NCBI GenBank assembly: GCA_028284195.1
Contig: JANQSE010000006.1
Location: forward strand, 620,001 to 684,000
DNA length: 64,000 bases
Reading direction: 5' to 3'
From: Balneola sp.
Lineage (GTDB): Bacteria; Bacteroidota; Rhodothermia; Balneolales; Balneolaceae
This document shows, piece after piece, positions 58,508 through 64,000 of this stretch (within the stretch, counting starts at the first letter, position 1; every line of letters begins with the position of its first letter). The notes beneath the pieces were generated by a model. That model did no database searches, had not been told where the DNA came from, and saw only the letters and a program-made list of their open reading frames with translations. A program made the translations under genes and the position numbers.

Positions 58508-61498
58508 ATGTTTTCAGACCACAAGACAACCAATAAGTATCTCGCCCTTTTCACATTTTTTGCTTCGCTTATTATTTACACGCTAACTCTTGCGCCAACT
58601 GCCAGCTTTTGGGATGCAGGAGAATTTATAGCTGTAGCGCATGGGCTTCAGGTAAACCATCCTCCCGGGGCTCCTTTCTATTCCATTTTAGGGCGGATTT
58701 TTTCCATGTTTATGCCCACAGAATACGTTGCTGTAAGCGTGAACTTTATAAGTGCGCTGGCATCTGCCCTAACAATTATGCTACTTTACCTCATTATTGT
58801 ACGGCTTATTCGTGAATGGAAAGGCGAGCTTGAAGGCTTTGATTTGATGGACAAAATTGGAATGTATGGTGGTGCTTTTACAGGAGCACTTACTTTTGCC
58901 GTAACCGATACCTTTTGGTTTAACGCCGTAGAGGCAGAGGTATATGCTTTGTCTATGTTCTTTACGGCAATAGTGGTTTGGTTAGCACTAAAATGGTCAG
59001 AACGGCACGAAGAACCCTACAATGAGAAATGGCTGGTAATGATAGCATATATGTTTGGCCTGGCTATTGGGGTTCACCTTCTCAATCTACTGGCATTATT
59101 TTTTGTAGCACTCATCATTTACTTCAAAAAAAGGGAATTTACTTTTGTTTCTTTCAGCGTGATGGGAGCTATCTCAGTACTTTCTTTCTTTATCATCTAC
59201 CCGCTTACTATTCAAAGCATTCCGGATGTTTCTTCAAAAATAGGTGAGGCAACATATGGATTGATCGGACCAATCACCTTCATCATACTTATAATAATTG
59301 CAGTGGCAGCCGGCATATACTACACGCATGTAAAAAAGCACCGTTTATCAAACATTGTTATGATTAGTTATGCAATGATATTGATTGGGTATTCTTCGTA
59401 TTCAGTGATTATGATCCGCTCTATTGCCAACCCTCCTATCGATGAAAATGATCCTGAAACGGTGGAGGCTTTTGTTAAATATTTAAAGCGTGAACAGTAT
59501 GGTTCCACCCCAATTTTAAAAGGAAATACTTTTGATGACGCTACCGGCCAGGTTTCCCGGGGTAAGCAAGCCGAAGTTCTGTTTCCCAGGCGACATTCCC
59601 CCGATCCCAGGCATGGAAATTTCTATGCAAAGTATGATAGTGACTGGAGTTTCTTTTGGGGATATCAAGTCAATCATATGTACATACGGTATTTTAATTG
59701 GAATTTTATAGGGCGGGCAGCAGATATTCAGGATACCGGCTGGCAATCAGGGTTTTCGGCACCTAAGTACCCAAGTAACAAAGCTAGTAACTCATTTTTC
59801 TATATTCCTTTTTTGCTGGGACTCTTTGGCATGATTTATCATTTTTCATCTGATTGGAAACGTGCGTTTGCTGTGTTGGTTTTGTTCATAGTTACCGGTT
59901 TTGCGATCATTATTTTCCTCAATCAGCCCCCATTCCAACCCAGAGAAAGAGATTACGCTTATGTAGGTTCATTCTTTGCTTTTTCGATATGGATAGGTAT
60001 AGGAGTAACCGGATTGGTTGATCTGATAAAATCATACATGAAAGAGAATGCAGTAGCAGCTTATGCCGTTATTGGTATTTGTTTGTTAGCCTCTCCCGTT
60101 TGGATGGGCTATCAAAATTGGGACGATCATGACAGAAGCGAACGGTATGTAGCACCTGATTACGCCAAAAACCTGCTAAATTCATTAGCACCAAATGCAC
60201 TAGTATTCACAAATGGCGATAATGATACTTTCCCATTGTGGTACGCCCAGGAAGTCGAAGGAGTGCGTACAGATGTTCGTATTGTATGCCTGAGCCTGTT
60301 AAATACAGATTGGTATATAAAACAATTAAAAAACCAATGGTCTCATGAATCTGCCCCTCTTCCGATTAATTTAACGGATAAAGAGATTGACGTACTTACA
60401 TCAGGAATTTCGCAATGGCAGCCTCAAACCATCGAAATCCCGGTAGATAAAGAAATGTTAAAAAAAGCTTTTTCTGAAGATCAACAATACAAAGAAGCAA
60501 TTGGTGTAAAAAATGCTGATCTGCCGATTCTGCAAACAGGAACCGATTTTGAGATGCCGGTGGATTCTTTGGACGATGTTATGAGCTGGGATTTGCAAGG
60601 GCGGCTTTATGGACAGGATCCTAATACAGGCAATCAAATTTATTACCTTCAAATTCAGGACCGGATGATCCTTGAGATATTAAAAAGCAATAACTGGCTG
60701 CGACCGGTATATTTTGCAAATACGGTTTCCAGTCAAAGCCAATTAAACCTGCAGGATTACTTCCGCACCGAAGGTAAAGCATATCGCGTAATCCCTAAAA
60801 AAATGGAAAGTGATTACACAGGATACATCGATACAGAAATTCATGCCCGCCGTTTCCGCACATTCGAACACAGAAACTGGGGAGATACCGATGCTTACCT
60901 GGATGAAAACATCCGCCGGATGATGGGCAATTACCGGTATAATTATCTTCAATTAGCCGAAACATTTATCGACAATGAACAGCCTGACAGTGCTGCTTAT
61001 TGGTTAAAGTATGGAGAAGAAGTTGTTCCTTTCCGGGATGATGAAGAAGTAAATACCATCCGCATTCTTTATGCGAACAGATATGCGCAGCTAGGGCTTA
61101 CTGAAGATGCTATCCGAATCATGGACAACTCTATTGAAGCGTTGATCGATAATTTCGATACACAATTCAATGCTTTTCTTTCATTACAAAACGAAATGGC
61201 GGCCATTGCAAATGAATATGAACAAGCAAGACGGGTTGGAGACATCCGTAAACAACGTGCACTAAATACCAGAAATACCAACGTGTACCGGCAGGCACAG
61301 AACAAATCACGGGATGTAATGCGGGAACAGCAAGCATTAGTCATTGCCCAGTATGTGTATTTTAAAGCAGGAGAAGATCAAAAAGCATTAGACATTGCAA
61401 ATGAAGTTAATACCATGATAGCTGATACACAGGTCCCCGCCATCCCTTCTTCCAAACAAGAAAGTATGGTTCAGGGGGCAAGATTCGGCTTAAATTAA
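58508..61498 (+). CDS. DUF2723 membrane protein (GT-C-like, TMEM260 family)
   Basis: A 996-residue protein. The first 550 residues hold about 12 helices with the DUF2723 signature LAPTASFWDAGEFIAVAHGLQVNHPPGAP (in parts); the Asp-Glu pair and HPPG are the likely active-site loop of a GT-C glycosyltransferase. Residues about 560-996 are soluble, with NGDNDTFPLWYAQEVEGVR and helical repeats near the end that may bind protein. The human homologue TMEM260 is known as an O-mannosyltransferase, so a role in protein glycosylation is plausible. Confidence 0.88.
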   Translation: MFSDHKTTNKYLALFTFFASLIIYTLTLAPTASFWDAGEFIAVAHGLQVNHPPGAPFYSILGRIFSMFMPTEYVAVSVNFISALASALTIMLLYLIIVRLIREWKGELEGFDLMDKIGMYGGAFTGALTFAVTDTFWFNAVEAEVYALSMFFTAIVVWLALKWSERHEEPYNEKWLVMIAYMFGLAIGVHLLNLLALFFVALIIYFKKREFTFVSFSVMGAISVLSFFIIYPLTIQSIPDVSSKIGEATYGLIGPITFIILIIIAVAAGIYYTHVKKHRLSNIVMISYAMILIGYSSYSVIMIRSIANPPIDENDPETVEAFVKYLKREQYGSTPILKGNTFDDATGQVSRGKQAEVLFPRRHSPDPRHGNFYAKYDSDWSFFWGYQVNHMYIRYFNWNFIGRAADIQDTGWQSGFSAPKYPSNKASNSFFYIPFLLGLFGMIYHFSSDWKRAFAVLVLFIVTGFAIIIFLNQPPFQPRERDYAYVGSFFAFSIWIGIGVTGLVDLIKSYMKENAVAAYAVIGICLLASPVWMGYQNWDDHDRSERYVAPDYAKNLLNSLAPNALVFTNGDNDTFPLWYAQEVEGVRTDVRIVCLSLLNTDWYIKQLKNQWSHESAPLPINLTDKEIDVLTSGISQWQPQTIEIPVDKEMLKKAFSEDQQYKEAIGVKNADLPILQTGTDFEMPVDSLDDVMSWDLQGRLYGQDPNTGNQIYYLQIQDRMILEILKSNNWLRPVYFANTVSSQSQLNLQDYFRTEGKAYRVIPKKMESDYTGYIDTEIHARRFRTFEHRNWGDTDAYLDENIRRMMGNYRYNYLQLAETFIDNEQPDSAAYWLKYGEEVVPFRDDEEVNTIRILYANRYAQLGLTEDAIRIMDNSIEALIDNFDTQFNAFLSLQNEMAAIANEYEQARRVGDIRKQRALNTRNTNVYRQAQNKSRDVMREQQALVIAQYVYFKAGEDQKALDIANEVNTMIADTQVPAIPSSKQESMVQGARFGLN

Positions 61499-61513
61499 CC
61501 TTCATATTTATAG

Positions 61514-61548
61514 TTAACGCTCAGAGTAGTATATTCTCTGAGCGTTAA
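61514..61548. terminator. Strong hairpin after the DUF2723 gene
   Basis: A perfect 13-bp stem (61514-61526 with 61536-61548) and a 9-base loop, 15 bases after the stop. The following T-run is short (AAAATTTTATAC), so it is a terminator of moderate strength that may let some transcription enter the next genes. Confidence 0.7.
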
Positions 61549-61559
61549 AATTTTATACT

Positions 61560-62006
61560 ATGATCCACAAGTTTACACCTGAAAATATTTCTACTATTGG
61601 CGAAGTTCTGGGAGCAACTCCAAAACCCCTTGGAGATGACGTATTTAGGATTGAAGTAAAAAACGAGGAAGAAAACCGCAGGCTGGCATTAGAAATCCAC
61701 CTTGGTTTGAATGCAAATGGCGAACAAATGAATATGGTTTCGGTGTATGCCTATAATACATTTCTTCAATTGCACAACTGTACTGCTTTTGTAGCAAGCG
61801 ACATGCTACAACAAGTTACTTTTTTTGGGAAATCAGGTGATAAAACATCCGGCTTAATTGTAGAGCGAGCCGCTGGCTGCAGCCTTTACGCTAATGTGGA
61901 TGAAAGCCTGATTACAGGAGATTTCACTCAACTTCCTGAAGATTTAATGATGTGTGGAATAGCTCTGTCTCTTACAGATTCTATGGATGATGGTTTCAGC
62001 TTTTAA
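61560..62006 (+). CDS. Conserved hypothetical protein next to ybeY
   Basis: A 148-residue soluble acidic protein. I recognise no motif with a known function; visible features are a mixed beta/alpha pattern (FRIEVKNEEENRRLALEIHL, MVSVYAYNTFLQLHNC) and an AAGCSLYANVD segment with a Cys. The stop is directly followed by the ybeY start codon, so the two are translated together and it may act in ribosome maturation. Confidence 0.65.
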   Translation: MIHKFTPENISTIGEVLGATPKPLGDDVFRIEVKNEEENRRLALEIHLGLNANGEQMNMVSVYAYNTFLQLHNCTAFVASDMLQQVTFFGKSGDKTSGLIVERAAGCSLYANVDESLITGDFTQLPEDLMMCGIALSLTDSMDDGFSF

Positions 62007-62456
62007 TTGCTGATTGTGACAGACACCTATCCTCTTCAAATATTTAACACCACCAACGCAGAGCTTCCTTGTAAAGAAATTGATTGCCGTAAAATATTTG
62101 AGTTTATCTGCCAGCACGAAAAAGCAACATTCGAGCTTGTTGAAGTGGCATTTGTCGATGAAAATGAAATTGTTCGAATCAACAAAGAGTTTTTAAAAAG
62201 GGATTATATAACCGATATAATTTCCTTTCGCTATAACGATACCGAAGACAACTCAGCCATTGAGGGAACACTGTACTGCTGTTTACCAAGAATTATCGAA
62301 CAAGCCAAAGAATTCGGAGATCCAAGCGAAAGAGAATGCCTGCGGGTATTTATTCATGGTTTATTGCATTTAATCGGCTATGATGATAAAACAGAGCCCG
62401 AAAAAAAAGAAATGACCCGATTAGAAGATCTGTATTTATCGATGTTTTATGAGTAA
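62007..62456 (+). CDS. ybeY: rRNA maturation endoribonuclease YbeY
   Basis: A 149-residue zinc-dependent endonuclease needed for 16S rRNA 3' processing and ribosome quality control. The metal motif is HGLLHLIGYDD, and VDENEIVRINKEFLKRDYITDIISF is the usual preceding core (read in parts). The last ligand, often His in HGxLHLxGYDH, is Asp here, as in many Bacteroidota-type sequences. The start is TTG at 62007, or GTG at 62016; no ATG is near. Confidence 0.9.
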   Translation: MLIVTDTYPLQIFNTTNAELPCKEIDCRKIFEFICQHEKATFELVEVAFVDENEIVRINKEFLKRDYITDIISFRYNDTEDNSAIEGTLYCCLPRIIEQAKEFGDPSERECLRVFIHGLLHLIGYDDKTEPEKKEMTRLEDLYLSMFYE

Positions 62457-62497
62457 CCATGATATAAGTATTTCGTAGCAGGTTCAAAATCTATATT

Positions 62498-63634
62498 ATG
62501 GAAGAGAAAGAAACGAATATCATTACTCAACGCACCAAAGAATACGGGCGGCAACTTTGGGGAATTATCCAGAAACAAATAGACAAACAAAGCCCCGATT
62601 CAGATATACAACTTAAACGTTCAGCCCCTCCAAAAGAAGAAAATAATCACAAAATACTACTCCGTCTTCTTTTTTTATTTCCGGTTTTTCTCATATTCAC
62701 TTTTATTGGTTCATTCTTCTGGGACTTTGATGGAGTAAAAACTACCCTTTTTGGCTTTTTAATTGAATTTGAAGGTTTGATGAGAATTTTGAGCATTAGC
62801 GGCTTAATTGGTTTTCTAACAAATTGGCTGGCTATTACAATGTTGTTTCGCCCTTCAAAAAAACGGCCAATTTTTGGGCAGGGTTTAGTCCCCAAACAAA
62901 AAAATCGCATTGCATACCGCCTTGCCGCTGCTGTTTCAGAGGATTTAATAAATCCGGACATCATTAAGCAGAAAATTCACGAATCCAATGCTATCTCCAA
63001 ATATAGAGAACAAGCCACTAACTACATCCGGCAGGTAATTGATGATCCTGAGTTTCGATCTGAACTAAAACTGCTTGCCGTTGAATATGTAGATGAAATG
63101 GTTGCCCAACCCGAAGTTAGAACAAATATCGCCGGCTCTATCATTCAACAAATCGAAGAGAACATTGAAGAAAATTCCTTCGAAAAAGTGGCCCTTAAAG
63201 CTTATAGCTTTATAAAGGGACAGGAAATGCAGGATCTGGTTGAGGATGCTTTAACCAGACTCCCCGGTGGTGTTGAAAAAGGGCTGGATAAACTCGATGT
63301 CTTTCTAGACACCCTGCCCGATAAGATAGAAGCCCATAGCCCTGCTATTGAAGATGTAGTTACCTCTTTATTGTACAAACTAATCAACCAGTTGGATGTG
63401 CACGCGCTGGTTGAAGATAACCTGAGAGAATATGATGAGCAACGCCTCGAAAAACTGATCAAAAATGCCAGTAACGATCAACTAAGGTACATCCAATATT
63501 TAGGAGCCGTACTTGGAATGCTAGGTGGTTTTATAATATGGGAACCAATTGGCAGCCTCATATTGTTGATGCTTATTATTTCGGTTACATTAGGTTTGGA
63601 TGTCATTATCCATAAAATGAACCAAAACAAATGA
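62498..63634 (+). CDS. DUF445 family membrane protein
   Basis: A 378-residue DUF445 (YheB/YjiN-like) protein. Helices at about 53-72 and 85-108 flank the family motif NWLAITMLFRP, followed by RPIFGQGLVPKQKNRIA. A long helical, charged middle part (125-345) and two helices at the end (about 345-375) follow. Cellular role unknown. Confidence 0.85.
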   Translation: MEEKETNIITQRTKEYGRQLWGIIQKQIDKQSPDSDIQLKRSAPPKEENNHKILLRLLFLFPVFLIFTFIGSFFWDFDGVKTTLFGFLIEFEGLMRILSISGLIGFLTNWLAITMLFRPSKKRPIFGQGLVPKQKNRIAYRLAAAVSEDLINPDIIKQKIHESNAISKYREQATNYIRQVIDDPEFRSELKLLAVEYVDEMVAQPEVRTNIAGSIIQQIEENIEENSFEKVALKAYSFIKGQEMQDLVEDALTRLPGGVEKGLDKLDVFLDTLPDKIEAHSPAIEDVVTSLLYKLINQLDVHALVEDNLREYDEQRLEKLIKNASNDQLRYIQYLGAVLGMLGGFIIWEPIGSLILLMLIISVTLGLDVIIHKMNQNK

Positions 63635-63687
63635 ACTAACTAACCAGGCATCTTTCAAACCCAAGGTGTCAATTTCAACAGTGTTAA

Positions 63688-64000
63688 GTGGAAAAACCGC
63701 TCTCTTCTTTCGATGCTTTTGTGATAGGCTCAGGTCCTAATGGGCTGGCAGCTGCGGTAGCTTTAGCGCAACAAGGTTTGGCCGTTAAAATTTTTGAAGC
63801 CAAAGATACCGTTGGCGGAGGCACACGTACCCTGGAATTAACCGAACCGGGTTTTAAACATGATATTTGCTCAGCAGTTCATCCTACAGCAGCTGGTTCT
63901 CCTTTTTTTAATACGCTTCCTTTACATAAGTTTGGATTGGAGTGGATTCATCCTGATTATCCTGTAGCACACCCGCTGGAGCATGGCGAAGCGGTAATTA
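63688..64000 (+). CDS. Phytoene-desaturase-like FAD-dependent oxidoreductase, partial
   Basis: The first 104 residues of a gene cut by the window edge, starting at GTG 63688. The Rossmann motif VIGSGPNGLAAAVALAQQG binds FAD; EAKDTVGGGTRTLEL and HDICSAVHPTAAGSPFF are typical of the phytoene dehydrogenase/CrtI-like NAD(P)/FAD proteins. Substrate not determinable from this part. Confidence 0.85.
   Translation, partial: MEKPLSSFDAFVIGSGPNGLAAAVALAQQGLAVKIFEAKDTVGGGTRTLELTEPGFKHDICSAVHPTAAGSPFFNTLPLHKFGLEWIHPDYPVAHPLEHGEAVI

Overview
The window most likely comes from a marine or halophilic member of the Balneolota/Rhodothermota branch of the FCB superphylum (Balneola/Gracilimonas-like). This is inferred from overall gene content, low-to-moderate G+C, Bacteroidota-style secreted RHS proteins, DUF2723, DUF4920 and LA_2272-type proteins, and frequent TTG/GTG starts. 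No rRNA gene is present to prove it.

Layout. (1) 1-4144, minus strand: a four-gene lipid operon with an OlsB/GlsB-like N-acyltransferase, a PlsC/OlsA-like acyltransferase, a DinB-fold protein and a very unusual fusion of a degenerate alpha/beta hydrolase, a DedA membrane domain and an ATP-grasp domain that runs off the window edge. A solitary alpha/beta hydrolase (4247-5035) is divergent. (2) 5037-15472, minus strand: a nine-gene type IV pilus / type II secretion-like machine with two short atypical pilins, PilC, PilB, a cyclic-nucleotide-binding protein, a PilT-like ATPase, a PilM-PilN fusion, a PilO-PilP-like protein and a secretin fused to a SPOR-like domain. (3) 15732-23442: mixed chromosomal genes (MFS, Ig-like lipoprotein, AAA+-like pseudo-ATPase, MATE, SUI1/YciH, small metallopeptidase, DUF4920, sialidase-like lipoprotein). 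(4) 23443-35917, minus strand: a polymorphic-toxin island. One complete 2061-residue secreted RHS protein is followed by at least four RHS fragments or orphan tips plus one tip without core, each next to a small gene that looks like its immunity gene. REP-like hairpins and a truncated XRE regulator mark the far end. (5) 36243-52693: alkaline phosphatase, DEAD-box helicase, FKBP, RecBCD, a ParA/ribbon-helix-helix pair, a thioesterase, Hpt, response-regulator and histidine-kinase set, and tRNA-Leu(CAA). (6) 52944-64000: GalE, an LA_2272-like surface repeat protein, MsrB, a PH-domain protein, an NSS transporter, a DUF2723 protein, YbeY with an unknown neighbour, DUF445, and the start of a phytoene-desaturase-like FAD protein.

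The strongest candidates for an undescribed system are the pilus-like locus with its leaderless pilins, the hydrolase-DedA-ATP-grasp fusion operon, and the RHS cassette array, which holds an L,D-transpeptidase-like toxin tip paired with a two-helix membrane immunity candidate. Function statements come from reading motifs by eye; no database search was run.
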